Assembly (NCBI GenBank): GCA_964019135.1
Contig: CAXHSH010000614.1
Location: 162,698 to 226,697, forward strand
Length of the DNA stretch: 64,000 bases
Direction: 5' to 3'
From: Arenicola marina
Lineage: Eukaryota; Annelida; Polychaeta; Arenicolidae
Shown: positions 1 through 9,789 of the stretch, piece after piece
Position numbering within the stretch: the first letter of the stretch is position 1
Layout of the letters: every line of letters starts with the position of its first letter
Notes under the pieces: model-generated
What the model was told of the DNA's origin: nothing
Seen by the model: only the letters and a program-made list of their open reading frames with translations
Database searches by the model: none
Made by a program: the position numbers and the translations under genes

Positions 1-3000
1 TGTGTTGAACTGAAAATGTCTAATCCAGAAGGAATTCCTACTACAAGTGCTGAGGGAAGTATTGAACAGCTGCAATATTTCAACAAATCTCTGGCTGGTC
101 ACTTAGGAGATGTGACAAGAAAGCATGCTGCTTTCGAGCAGGCGGTGGAAAGCAACTGCCCCTTGACAATTGTGAATCATATGTTCGAAGAACTTCGGTT
201 GTCTGTGGGTAAATTAAATGCTGCTCATGACAAATATGCTGAAATTGCCCGTGTATTGGACCCAGAAGTCTTGTCGAAGGCGAGGCGAATGGCTTACTGA
301 GGAGTGCCAAACAAGAATTTGAAGATTATGGTGCTAACATTGATGTCGACGTAATGCCACAAGATGGTGTGTCTCTGGCTGAATCTAAGGCCACATCCTC
401 TGCATCGAGTGCTAGGGCCAAAGCTACTGCGAAAAGGGCTGCTTTAGAGGCACGGCTCAAACATTCAAAACGTCAAAATGAGCTTGAGCTCCAGCAAGTT
501 GAGCTTAAGTTGAAGTGTGAGGAGGCAGCCCTTCAAGCTGACATCAGTGCAGCTGCTGCGAAGGAGCAGGCATTAGCAAGTTTCGAAAATGATAGGAAAT
601 TAGATTTCCAGCCACCGGACCCGCAGCATGTCAGGTCACGGCTTAATCCCTCTGCAACGCCATGGGAACCGAGATCCACAGAGCAACAGGGCCACGGTCT
701 TGTACCCAACGCTACAGCTTACGAAGCGATACAGCAACGAACTGTTGATATGTTTAGTCTGCCCAAGTGCACTATGATGTCTTTCAGCGGAGAGCCGCTA
801 GAGTTTTGGACGTTTATGTCTAGCTTCGAAAATTGTGTTGGTAACACATGCGCAGATGACACTGCAAAGCTGAATCGACTTTTCGAATACTGCAAGGGAA
901 ATGCAGCCCAAGTGATTCGGCCGTGTGCGTTGATGCCGCCAGCGTCCGATTATAAAAAGGCGAGGGAACTACTGAAGGCTCGTTTCGGGAATGAGTTCCA
1001 GATTTCCGAGGCATGGGTCCGTAAGGTTAGTCAAGGCCCTCTTATAAGGGCGTACAATAGAGAAGCCTTACAAGATATGGCTGATGATTTGCGAGGCTGC
1101 GTGGAGACGTTGAAGGCAATGGGAAGGCTGAACGAGCTTGATTCTCGTTTGGGTATGGTTAGAATGGTGAACAGGCTACCACCATTTCTACAAGGAAGAT
1201 GGAGAAAGCATGTTGTTGACGCTCTGGATCTCACAGGTTCTTACCCTAATATGGAAGAGCTGGCGCTAGTTCTGGATAAAATGGTGCGGGAGAACAACGA
1301 CCCAATTTTTGGGATTACCGCTCGCACTGACGGCTTTAAAGCTCCGGAGCGAGAAGCTAAACAAGTGGAAAGGGGGAAAAGAGGGACAAGCTTCGGTGTT
1401 CAATCATCAGGTAACCACAAGTTTGGCTCTTCTAGTTTTTCACATCCTCATACAGATTCTACTCGGTTGGGTTCATTGAAATGCTTTGGATGCGGCGGGA
1501 ATCACGTGATCAGAGACTGCAATGAATTTGAGAGACTCAGTCCAGATGAAAGGCTGAAAAGGCTGAAGGAGATGGCTGTCTGTTTCAACTGTCTTGGTGG
1601 TCGCAACCATAAGGCCAGATTCTGTAGAAAACCAAGTGACTGCAGTTGTGGTAGGAAACATTCCCGGTTGGTTCATGAAGCGTTTCAGGACGCGCCAATT
1701 GATCGGCTGGAAGTACGCGTGGAAAAGGACATTGACTCCGACAACCGGAGGGTGAAGAGCTGCGCTTCTAATGTCATGCCTTCTACCAGAATTGCTCTGC
1801 CAACTGTTCCAGTCATAGTAAAAGGGGCTAACGGGAGAGAAACACGTTCTTATGCCCTACTCGATCCTGGGAGCAATTGCTCGTTTTGTTCAATTTCGCT
1901 GGTGCATAAGTTGGGCATTGAAGGAAGTAAGTCCAGCTTGTCCTTAGAAACCCTAAATGCTGCTGGTTCCACGGAAGCGCTGGAGGTGTCCTTAGAGGTG
2001 TCGGAATTACGGAAAGGAGCGAAGCCGCTGTTTCTTCCGAAGGTGCAAGCGTTAGAGAACTTTCCTAACCTTACCAAGACACTTCCTCGCTCATCAGACT
2101 TGGCAAAATGGAGTCATCTGAGAAGCATCGATGTTCCGAGCATGGATGAAGAAGTAGAAATACTCATCGGTCAAGACAACCCGCAGGCATTAATGCCGCT
2201 AGAAGTCAAGAGTGCGGGAGCAGATGAACCGTATGCTGTCCGGACCAGGCTTGGATGGACTTTAAATGGCCCTTTGAAAGAAGATTGCTCAGAGGAATAT
2301 ATTGCTTGCCATTTCATCCAATCAACCATAAATCAAACCGCGCAACTGGAAAGGCAAGTGGAGAAATTTTGGAAAATAGATTTCGGTCATTTATCAGATG
2401 ATACCGCACAATTTTCAGTCATGGACAAGAGAGTCATAGAAACGTGGAATCAGTCGTTGTCACTCGTCGACGGACATTACCAGTTAGAGATCCCTTTTAA
2501 AGCGGATCCGCCGGACTTGCCTGACAATAAGTCGATGGCCGAAGCGCGGCTTAGCGGCCTGAAGAAGCGTCTAAATAAAGAACCTGCGTTGCGTGCAAAA
2601 TATGTCGCTGGCATGAAGGAGCTGGTAGAAAAAGGATACGCTGAGCGCGTCTCGCCGGACTGTGCTGATGGTCCGCCAGGTCGGACTTGGTACCTTCCGC
2701 ACCATAACGTCGTTAACAAGCATAAACCGGATAACTTCAGGATTGTTTTTGATTGCGCGGCTCAGTATGCCGGAACCTCTTTGAACAAGCAGGTCTTACA
2801 GGGGCCGGACCTAACTAACCGACTACTCGGAGTGCTATTGCGCTTCAGGGAGCATAAAATCGCTACAATGGGGGACATCGAAGCAATGTATTACCAAGTA
2901 AAGGTTACGCCTGCGCACAGGGATGCATTGCGTTTCCTGTGGTATGATGGAGACGACATGGAAGGTAGCCCGACGACATACCGCATGACTGTTCACCTCT

Positions 3001-3253
3001 TTGGAGGCGTATGGAGCGCTAGTTGTGCGGCGTTTGCGCTGAAACGCACTGCGGAGGATCATCGTGGACAATATGAATGTGACGTGTTGTCTGCGGTTGA
3101 TGACGGGTTTTACGTAGACGATTGCTTGGTCTCAGTTATCTACCATGCCGCAACATGTTGGCCTATCATGTTAGGACCGACGGGGAATGGTAGAAACATG
3201 ATCCGTCTGCCTTCGTCTTCCGGGGTGTACCTCATACCTTTCATCGTAAGATG
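1..3253 (+). mobile_element. BEL/Pao LTR retrotransposon, 5' half only
   Basis: Partial BEL/Pao element that enters from the left edge of the window. Visible parts in order are a Gag-like N-terminal region, a DUF1759-type Gag domain, two CCHC-like zinc knuckles, an A17-type aspartic protease region and the first part of reverse transcriptase up to the YVDD box. RNase H, integrase and 3' LTR are not present downstream, and the 5' LTR must lie outside the window if it exists. The element is therefore broken. The long open frame suggests a fairly young copy. Family assignment rests on domain order and on the BEL-type RT and knuckle motifs. Confidence 0.88.
16..300 (+). CDS. BEL-type leader / N-terminal Gag fragment
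   Basis: A 94-residue open frame just ahead of the main BEL polyprotein. It is rich in charged and helical residues (LQYFNKSLAGHLGDVTRKHA near the start) and resembles the N-terminal helical segment that precedes DUF1759 in BEL/Pao Gag. It sits in a different frame from the main polyprotein and ends 54 bases before it. I read it as part of the same element, not as a host gene. The true 5' end of the element is outside the window. Confidence 0.55.
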   Translation: MSNPEGIPTTSAEGSIEQLQYFNKSLAGHLGDVTRKHAAFEQAVESNCPLTIVNHMFEELRLSVGKLNAAHDKYAEIARVLDPEVLSKARRMAY

Positions 3254-3254
3254 A
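354..3254 (+). CDS. BEL/Pao Gag-Pol polyprotein (Gag, zinc knuckles, protease, partial RT)
   Basis: A 966-residue open frame. Residues ~30-90 are a coiled-coil-prone, Lys/Glu/Ala-rich stretch. Residues ~130-320 match the DUF1759 Gag-like domain (SFSGEPLEFWTFMSSFENCV). Two zinc knuckles follow (CFGCGGNHVIRDC and CFNCLGGRNHKARFC). The A17 protease region carries ALLDPGSNCSF, the expected place of the catalytic Asp. RT begins near DNFRIVFDCAAQY and reaches YVDDCLVS close to the end. The last ~25 residues do not look like RT, so the match to the family stops there. In complete family members this polyprotein would continue with RNase H and integrase. This is a fossil, partial copy. Confidence 0.88.
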   Translation: MPQDGVSLAESKATSSASSARAKATAKRAALEARLKHSKRQNELELQQVELKLKCEEAALQADISAAAAKEQALASFENDRKLDFQPPDPQHVRSRLNPSATPWEPRSTEQQGHGLVPNATAYEAIQQRTVDMFSLPKCTMMSFSGEPLEFWTFMSSFENCVGNTCADDTAKLNRLFEYCKGNAAQVIRPCALMPPASDYKKARELLKARFGNEFQISEAWVRKVSQGPLIRAYNREALQDMADDLRGCVETLKAMGRLNELDSRLGMVRMVNRLPPFLQGRWRKHVVDALDLTGSYPNMEELALVLDKMVRENNDPIFGITARTDGFKAPEREAKQVERGKRGTSFGVQSSGNHKFGSSSFSHPHTDSTRLGSLKCFGCGGNHVIRDCNEFERLSPDERLKRLKEMAVCFNCLGGRNHKARFCRKPSDCSCGRKHSRLVHEAFQDAPIDRLEVRVEKDIDSDNRRVKSCASNVMPSTRIALPTVPVIVKGANGRETRSYALLDPGSNCSFCSISLVHKLGIEGSKSSLSLETLNAAGSTEALEVSLEVSELRKGAKPLFLPKVQALENFPNLTKTLPRSSDLAKWSHLRSIDVPSMDEEVEILIGQDNPQALMPLEVKSAGADEPYAVRTRLGWTLNGPLKEDCSEEYIACHFIQSTINQTAQLERQVEKFWKIDFGHLSDDTAQFSVMDKRVIETWNQSLSLVDGHYQLEIPFKADPPDLPDNKSMAEARLSGLKKRLNKEPALRAKYVAGMKELVEKGYAERVSPDCADGPPGRTWYLPHHNVVNKHKPDNFRIVFDCAAQYAGTSLNKQVLQGPDLTNRLLGVLLRFREHKIATMGDIEAMYYQVKVTPAHRDALRFLWYDGDDMEGSPTTYRMTVHLFGGVWSASCAAFALKRTAEDHRGQYECDVLSAVDDGFYVDDCLVSVIYHAATCWPIMLGPTGNGRNMIRLPSSSGVYLIPFIVR

Positions 3255-3880
3255 ATGCCATTAGTAACCCGAAACAATATTTTTGCCTTATTTGACTATA
3301 GTAGATATAGCCCTGATAATTTAAATTAATTTTAAATCAGTTTTAAATTCGTATAATGATACACGTTTTCTGCAATAACAGCCCCCCTTCCGTTTAAATC
3401 ACTAGACCACTAGACCTAATTCATCCATGACAGAGGTCATTAAATTCAACGCATCGACTTTTTTTTAAATTTATTTTTATGAGTTTTAAAGCATCCACCG
3501 CCCTTTATTTTTTATTAGTTTTAAAGTATCCACCGCCCTTTTAGTTGACCTCTAATATCAATCAAACAATTCAAAGCACTGTATTCCATGAATCCGCGAA
3601 CAAATTATTATAAAACGCAGTGAAGCGACTCAGTCGTATTATTACGCGGTCGCAGACAATAAAGTGATTGATCGCTGGCTCATGTACAGCGACCCACCCA
3701 CGGGCCAGATGGCGAAGGAAGAGGGGAAGGGTGAAGATAAAGTGAGCATGTGAGGGGGGGGGGGGTGAGGGGGAGAGAGGACAGGTGGTTCATGATCGAC
3801 GGAGTGTAGGGTAGGGGGTAGGGGCGTGGGGTAGGGTGGGGAACGGTATGGAGATATAATCTAACCTCACTACTCCAGTG
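3255..3880. other. No gene seen; AT-rich then G-rich spacer
   Basis: AT-rich sequence with two near-repeats of a 'catccaccgcccttt' motif around 3490-3540, then a strongly G-rich stretch at 3720-3850 with a run of 12 G at 3754-3765 and many GGG/GGGG blocks on the plus strand. The latter could fold as a G-quadruplex. No exon-like open frame was found. Confidence 0.6.
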
Positions 3881-4370
3881 GTTTTGAGTTATGTCGTTAA
3901 ACTGAGTGTTCTGAGTAGTATATCGCTAGAAACAAGTATTTTTGGTAGTGTAATACTAGAATCGGGTGTGTTTACGTATTATGTCGGTAGAACAGAGTGT
4001 TTTTGTTTATATAATGATCAAATCATGTTTGTTTGTGGTGTATATCGCTAAAACCGAGTGTTTTGTACAATGTGACGCTATAACCGAGTGTTGTGTGTAG
4101 AATATCCCTTAAACCGGGTGTTTTGAGTAGTATATCGTTAGAAGCGAGTGTTTTGGTTAATCAAATCATTAAATCATGTTTGTTTGTGTTGTATATCGCT
4201 ACAGCCGAGTGTTGTGTATAGTGTGACGTTATAACCGAGTGTTGTGTGTAGTATATCCCTAAAACTGAGTGTTTTGAGTAGTAGATCGCTAGAACCGAGT
4301 ATTTTGTACAGTATGTTGCTATAACCGATGTGTTTGTGTAGTATATACCTAAAAGCGAGTTAGTATATTT
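3881..4370. repeat. Minisatellite, ~30-bp unit with ~151-bp higher-order period
   Basis: About 16 degenerate copies of a ~30-bp unit built around accgagtgttttgtgtagta followed by tatcgctaga. A distinctive variant containing aatcatgtttgtttgtg occurs at 4021 and again at 4172, 151 bp apart, so five basic units form a higher-order repeat. The array ends against the LINE fragment on its right. Confidence 0.85.
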
Positions 4371-4726
4371 TTAGTTTCCAGATACCATATCAATCGTTTG
4401 TTTATCATTCGCTCAAGTGTTTTGCATAGACAGCTGGTCAGTGCAATTGGTCGATAGGCAGATGGATCTGCAGGGTTTTTCCCCAATTTTAAAATAGGGA
4501 TAATAGTTGCTGTTCTCCATGATTGTGGAATCAGACCAGTGTTCCAGACATTATTAAAAATCCCAAGGTGAATTTCTAAGCACTCATTAGGAATATTTTT
4601 TATGAATTGATACGGTATTTCGTCGGGCCCAGGAGATGTATCGTGAGCGTCTTTTATCGCTTTGGAAGCGTTACTCTTAGATACACGAACATATGTTTTT
4701 TTGAATTCAGCTACCCCGAAAACCAA
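4349..4726 (-). mobile_element. LINE reverse transcriptase fragment (I/Jockey-like)
   Basis: Open minus-strand frame of 125 residues with classic non-LTR RT motifs: TSPGPDEIPYQFIK (RT motif 0/1 region), WRTATIIPILKLGKNPADP and SAYRPIALTSCLCKTLERMI. This is only the N-terminal third of an RT. Fingers and palm motifs with the catalytic YADD box are absent, so the copy is truncated. Its 3' side stops where the 30-bp minisatellite begins. The SYRPIALTSC plus LE-MI-RL-WYLE pattern is typical of the I/Jockey superfamily. It is not an active gene. Confidence 0.85.
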
Positions 4727-4940
4727 TACACAAACCTAAAAATAATAGTTCTATCATAGTTAATTCGCGAGATATGGGGAATTTTGCATGATTTTGTCCG
4801 CCATATTGAAAATGGCCGCCAAAGCCGCGATGGGTAATATCTGACTTGACACTATAGCTAAATTTGACTACAAGGGTATAAGAAACAAGTGTGCCAACTT
4901 TCATGCTTTTACCACAGAATGCACAATTTTTATCCGCCCA
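4710..4940. repeat. Dispersed repeat, copy A (second copy near 40.5 kb)
   Basis: A non-coding stretch that includes accccgaaaacc, gagatat, gctaaattt and aacaagtgtgccaactttca and continues as atgcttttacca. The same blocks in the same order and with similar spacing recur at about 40505-40735. No terminal repeats or coding capacity were seen, so the class is unknown. Confidence 0.65.
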
Positions 4941-5122
4941 TCAGCACTTAGTATTAACTCTAATACTAATCCGGTTATAAATATCCGCCATCTTTAAATA
5001 TAAATCTTTTGTTAGCTGTCAAAACCCATGAATAGACGTCCACATGATTGTTAGACGTGCGAACGGTTCGATGTATATGAGGATAAGTTTAAAATTGGTC
5101 GACAGTAATGCGGGTAAACAGT

Positions 5123-5440
5123 TGTCCCCCAATGGGTGAGCATATTCAAAAATATATACCGTCCATTGGGGGACGTCCCCCAATGGGCGGTATTTTACAT
5201 GACCACAAGAAGCATGACTATCGGGGGACATCCTTCGGGGGACATAAAAAGTATATTTGGAATTTAACCGTTATTTACACTAAATAACATATATATTCTA
5301 AACACGAATCTTTTGTGACCCGAATCACACGATATTAACGAAAAAACACATTTTCTAACCAACAGATAGGCGAATATGTCTGATGTCCCCCAATGGGTGG
5401 TTTTTAAGCATTGTCCCCCAATGGGCGCATTTGTAAGTAT
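5123..5440. repeat. Palindromic GTCCCCCAATGGG motif cluster
   Basis: The 13-mer gtcccccaatggg occurs at least four times (about 5125, 5175, 5388 and 5412), and its reverse complement lies at 5162-5174. At 5163-5186 the two orientations meet as a perfect 24-bp palindrome, ccattgggggac followed by gtcccccaatgg. Further tcgggggaca blocks lie at 5221-5243. No coding sequence is convincing here. Confidence 0.8.
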
Positions 5441-5930
5441 ATATATCTATATATATAATACAGACACTGGCCAGATACGGTGTGGCGATTTGAGACCTGA
5501 TTCCGGGGTACTGTATGAAACCTCACTGTGGGGTATTTATGTATATAACCGTAGCGCCACCTGTCGAATGCATCGGTACTAATTCCTGATTTATATATAC
5601 TCCATATCTGTTCAACGTGGGTATAAATAGTCCCTTCCATTTAAAGCGAGCCATTTACAGTGAGCGAGCGCGCGATTAGGGTGGTGGTGGTGGGGGGGGG
5701 CTAAGAGACTACTTTGGTATGTATGCAAGTATGACTATTACCCTTATGGGTTATTATTCCTCAGAAATTCAGTGACAGAAATTCAGCGGGAGTACAATTC
5801 CTATAAATTATTGTTTAGTGCTATCTTCTTCGCGTGGTAAACATTCGAACACTGAACAAACGTGCTTGATAAAAACATCGAAAACAAGGCCTATGATGTA
5901 GGACCAGATTTTATTCTCTTGTACTTTTCA
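5441..5930. other. Spacer with TA-rich microsatellite and G run; no gene seen
   Basis: Contains an ATATATATCTATATATATAA-like microsatellite around 5437-5458 and a GGT repeat running into nine G at 5680-5700. No open frame with recognisable protein similarity. Confidence 0.5.
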
Positions 5931-6512
5931 ATTTCAAACACATTCGTTAAACACTTCATTAAACAGAGACTATGATGTAGGACACCATTATATTCCCTAG
6001 TACTTTTCAATCGAAACCGCAACTTATTAAACACTTCCTTAAGTGCAATTAGTGCCACACCCACACAACAGCATGGCCGGCAAGCGTGCACTAAAATTGT
6101 TTGCCCCCCCCCCCCCTTATGCGTCGCAAACAAATTATGAAAATTCGTTCACACTAAACGAGACACAGATCCTACTTATTACAGCACCAACCAAACGCCT
6201 TCCAAATGGCAAATTCAGGGCATATATGAACTTCATATCCTGGACAACTGATTAACGGTAAATACAGAAGGTGAAATACACCACCCCCAAAAAATGAAAA
6301 TAGTCCAATGAACCTAGATCAATTGCAAATAGGCTTAAACATATCTCGTCTCACGAGACTTCCGTTTGCGCCGAGCCAACAATACACCAATTCCACGATT
6401 TCCTAATTTCAAAATCTACCAGTTCCCAAATACCTGAACAGACGACAGCATGAAAGAAAATTTAACTGTGACAGTAATCCGGTTGAAAAGTTATGAAGTC
6501 AATTATGCGAAA

Positions 6513-6574
6513 ATCCAGAAAGGACCAAATGAGAAACTACATAAACCTAGTTTCTCAGTTGGTCCTTTCCGGAT
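6513..6574. repeat. Hairpin in left 742-bp unit
   Basis: Inverted repeat with arms around aaaggaccaaatgagaaact and agtttctcagttggtccttt. It is the counterpart of the hairpin at 7269-7329 and has a few arm mismatches. Confidence 0.75.
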
Positions 6575-7268
6575 TTCACATTATGGATCTTAACGCGAAT
6601 CTGCGCGTCAGTCCTGCAGGGCAGACAAGGATAATCCAGTTTTGCGGCCCTAATGGCTTTCGCGTTAACAGGCCCCATTCCGTTAAGGAACACTTTCATT
6701 GAACACTTCATTAAACAGGGACTGTGATGTAGGACACCATTATATTCCCTACTACTTTTCAATTTAAACCACAATTTATTAAGCACTTCCTTAAATACAA
6801 TTAGTGCCACACAACAGCATGGCAAGCGTGCACTAAAGTTGTTTGCCCCCCTCCCTTCACCCCCCCCCCCCCTTATGCGTCGCAAACAAATTAGGACAAT
6901 TCGTTCACACTAAACGAGACACAAATCCTACTTATTACAGCACCAACCAAACGCCTTCCAAATGGCAAATTCAGGGCATATATGAACTTCATATCCTGGA
7001 CAACTGATTAACGGTAAATACAGAAGGTGAAATACACCACCCCCAAAAAATGAAAATAGTCCAATGAACCTAGATCAATTGCAAACAGGCTTAAACATAT
7101 CTCGTCTCACGAGACTTCCGTTTGCGCCGAGCCAACAATACACCAATTCTACCATTTCCTAATTTCAAAATCTACCAGTTCCCAAATACCTGAACAGACG
7201 ACAGCATGAAAGAAAATTTAACTGTGACAGTAATCCGTTTGAAAATTCATGAAGTCAATTATGCGAAA

Positions 7269-7329
7269 ATCCGGAAAGGACCAAATGACAAACTACAATA
7301 TCTAGTTTCTCAGTTGGTCCTTTCCGGAT
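7269..7329. repeat. Hairpin in right 742-bp unit
   Basis: Inverted repeat with ~26-bp arms: atccggaaaggaccaa on the left and ttggtcctttccggat on the right, with agtt/aact continuing inwards. The loop is short. It may mark the end of a non-autonomous element carried inside the duplicated unit. Confidence 0.8.
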
Positions 7330-7539
7330 TTCACATTATGGATCTTAACGCGAATCTGCTCGCAGACAAGGATAATCCAGTTTTGCGGCTCTAATGGCTT
7401 TTGGCGTTAACAGGCCCCTTTCCCTCGAGGAGGGCAGGGAAAGTGGCCTTCATTGCTAGATTTTCTTATCTGCTCCATTTTCTTCGTACTTCTACGGAAA
7501 GTGGAAATCGCCAGTATAATTATATCATGCGAGAGAATA

Positions 7540-7885
7540 ATAACGGGTGTGAGGTGTCCGACGCAACATGTAATGAAAAACATGTTATACTCATATGCCC
7601 ATTGTTCAATGGCCTCAGGGAAGAATTCATCGAGCTTATTTAACCCAGAAGATCCCCTTTGCAACAAGTTGTTCTCGTCATGCAATCAAAGAAGTCAAAT
7701 AATATACGTAGTTTAGCCATCTTTATACGTCTGGCAGTGAAACGTTATAATAATCACTATAACCCCAGAGTGATTCGCCATCGTCAGCGCAATCAGTAAC
7801 AACCCAATGTATATTTCTGTTGCTTTTGAATATTTGTACATACCATGGGCCGCTGGCCTTACAGTATTCCATAAAAACTAACTAA
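7540..7885 (+). mobile_element. LINE 3' end (CR1/L2-like ORF2 C-terminus and 3' UTR)
   Basis: The plus strand encodes NEKHVILICPLFNGLREEF, which matches the C-terminal zinc-ribbon-like tail (H-x-L-x-C-P-x-Y/F-x-x-L-R) of CR1/L2-type LINE ORF2. It is followed, in a shifted frame, by NNIRSLAIFIRLAVKRYNNH and a 3' UTR with ggccgctggccttac and attccataaa. Only the last few hundred bases of the element are present. It ends next to the last exon of recombinase-like locus 1 on the opposite strand. Confidence 0.7.
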
Positions 7886-9145
7886 CCACTCATATTATGT
7901 GAGACATCCATGATATGTCTGCGTTATCACGTATAGCCAACATTCCAGGGACATTCCCTGACCCCAAAAAACTTTCAACAGCCTGTCTTACATATTGTTT
8001 TTTATCCCATTTCTGTGGATGAAGAGTAAAGCTACTGATGATATTCTGGCCCAATTTCCCTAATGTGTAACATTTGAACCAACTCAATAGCCGTGCATTG
8101 ATAAATAAAAACAACAGCTTAGATACCCAAATAGCTTACCCGTCCTTTCAGGAACAGGCCGGTCTTGTGTCACATTCAGCTCTTCACTTTCATCGCTGCT
8201 GGGCTCTGTGAAGCGAGATAAAAGTGTCCCATGCAAACATGGTGTAAAATTAATTCTTGAAAAACATCCATATGGTCTGCGTTCAATGCTTTATTGGGAG
8301 ATTTCAGAACACCGCTCCGCTAAACATTTTTAACGGTAAGCGCTCAGAGCACCTCTAATGTCAGGACACTCTCCGAATTTAACAAAGGCGACTCAAAATG
8401 AATAATGATGAATGGTCAGCATTTGGTCCAGCCTATCTTCAGTCAAAAAGACGCATCATATTGAGGACTTACCGGCTGACGCTTGGTCAGCGTCATGTGG
8501 CTGCGACACGGCGTCTACTTGGGTGGCTGGGTTGGTTTCTTGAAATTACATAAACATTCATAAACAGTTCAACCGATATCGGAGAGTGACATCACCACAG
8601 AAATGAATTTAACTTTCGTAATAAGGTATAACTTCAGACTTAACGATGGCACCCAGCGACTGGCGAAAATGGCTTTAACCACTTGTTAACCTTCCTTAGA
8701 ATAAAAAAATCTAATGTTCGACATAAATGGACTTACCATCATCATCTAACGAGACGGGGCTGGGAAGATCTAAAAGAAATTGACATAACACCACAATGAT
8801 TTGCCAAAAAATGGGTAGACTAACCTAGCTTTTAGCTGACTAGCTTGATAGCAGATTGTTTTTCGAAAACCAGAGGCAATTTTGCTACAAAATATTTTGT
8901 TCAAAAAAAAACCCTAGTTAGTCCTACTGCAGCGGGGGAAAAACCTAAAAAATGTACCCAGTAGTCATGTGACCCTCTTTAAGGGCTCAACATAATTAGT
9001 CAGCGAAAAACCAATATATTCGAATTATTGACGGATAATTGGAAGACCGCACGAAAATATTTTTTACGAGAAAATCATGGCAGTTGGCATATCTGCCAAA
9101 CCAAGAACCATCGTGCTCATTGTCAGGACTATTTCGCCACAGTAC

Positions 9146-9341
9146 CTTCTACTGTGATGTCATCAAGTTGCTTGCCGGCCATTCTCTTCAGACCTCCATT
9201 TTCCACAGTCAGCAACACCCGCGCAACCTTGGTTCGTTCCAATACAGAACTTTGTAGTCTGTACACGTCCGTGTGTATGTTGACATTATGTCCCATATGG
9301 TCCGCGACCATTTTCAACTCTGCGCCTGTCATATCCAGCAT
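9146..9341 (-). CDS. Locus 1 exon with His...Tyr catalytic block
   Basis: A 196-bp exon after TATTTAG and before AAG|GTACTG. It encodes MLDMTGAELKMVADHMGHNV and then NIHTDVYRLQSSVLERTKV, with Gly-His, a second His and a Tyr in the position of the recombinase nucleophile. It joins the 8737-8769 exon in phase 1 to give a clean ITVEDLPSP junction. Confidence 0.75.
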
Positions 9342-9580
9342 CTAAATAATTGATTAAAATTCATGTTTACTTCAACCTTATAGTGGTGACTTTATTAAAA
9401 AATATCATCGACAAACATCGTGCAGCATATCTCTAAACCCGCTCTTCGAGGACTCCCGCAACAAATGTTTGAGCGTTGATTTCAATGAAGAGAATATGCT
9501 TCTAAATCACTGACCCTGAATATGGGGCCGCAGAAGAACCAGTCCTTTCATGATACATAAGTAAGTGTTAATACTGATAC

Positions 9581-9706
9581 CTGGAAACCGTTGCCAGGTA
9601 TTTTCGGATTGATCGCGTGCGAATTCCTCTGGGGTTTTTCAGGCCAGGGCAGCTGTTGCAGACGTTGCGCATGGCCGCGCATCCATCCAGGGGTGTCTTG
9701 GTGAAT
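9581..9706 (-). CDS. Locus 1 exon with Arg-II box
   Basis: A 126-bp exon between TTGTAG and CAG|GTATCAG. In one frame it reads LDGCAAMRNVCNSCPGLKNP and then IRTRSIRKYLATVS. The R-x-x-R-K-x-x-A-T arrangement corresponds to the H/T-x-L-R-K-x-x-A-T box II of tyrosine recombinases. It leaves in phase 2, which does not fit the next exon. Confidence 0.65.
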
Positions 9707-9789
9707 CTACAACCCAAAATACGCGTGCAGTGATATTATTCTTCAAAATGTTGGAATAAACTTTGCGGATTACTATGCTTTAGTATTTT

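Larger units (their letters stand above)
5940..7430. repeat. Tandem duplication, two copies of a ~742-bp unit
   Basis: The block beginning acacttcattaaacag at 5961 recurs at 6703, and similarity continues for the whole unit through gcgttaacaggccccat near 6660 and its counterpart near 7405. Each copy holds a C13 run (6104-6116; 6860-6872) and a strong hairpin near its right side. Within the left copy a ~90-bp subrepeat (tatgatgtaggac...acttttcaat) occurs at ~5890 and ~5980. No protein is encoded; open frames on either strand are not conserved as proteins between copies. Confidence 0.88.
7890..9706 (-). pseudogene. Tyrosine-recombinase-like locus 1 (C-terminal half, at least six exons)
   Basis: Exons read on the minus strand: 9581-9706, 9146-9341, 8737-8769, 8473-8538, 8140-8205 and 7890-8012, most bounded by good AG/GT sites (GTAAGT-type donors). 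Exon 1 encodes RTRSIRKYLATVS, the box-II Arg motif. Exon 2 encodes ADHMGHNVNIHTDVYR, a His...Tyr block typical of the C-terminal catalytic region, then LLTVENGGLKRMAGKQLDDI. Exons 3-5 are acidic linkers (DLPSPVSLDDD, TNPATQVDAVSQPHDADQAS, PSSDESEELNVTQDRPVPER), all joined in phase 1 without error. The last exon (WDKKQYVRQAVESFLGSG) resembles the Myb-like tail seen in related animal proteins. The joins exon 1-2 and exon 5-6 are out of phase as I delimit them, and the N-terminal half is missing, with a LINE lying upstream. I therefore call it a probable pseudogene, though a mis-set boundary is possible. Confidence 0.68.

Noticed and set aside
7890-9706. DIRS/Ngaro retrotransposon
   Set aside because: No reverse transcriptase or RNase H nearby, and the recombinase-like sequence is split by introns.
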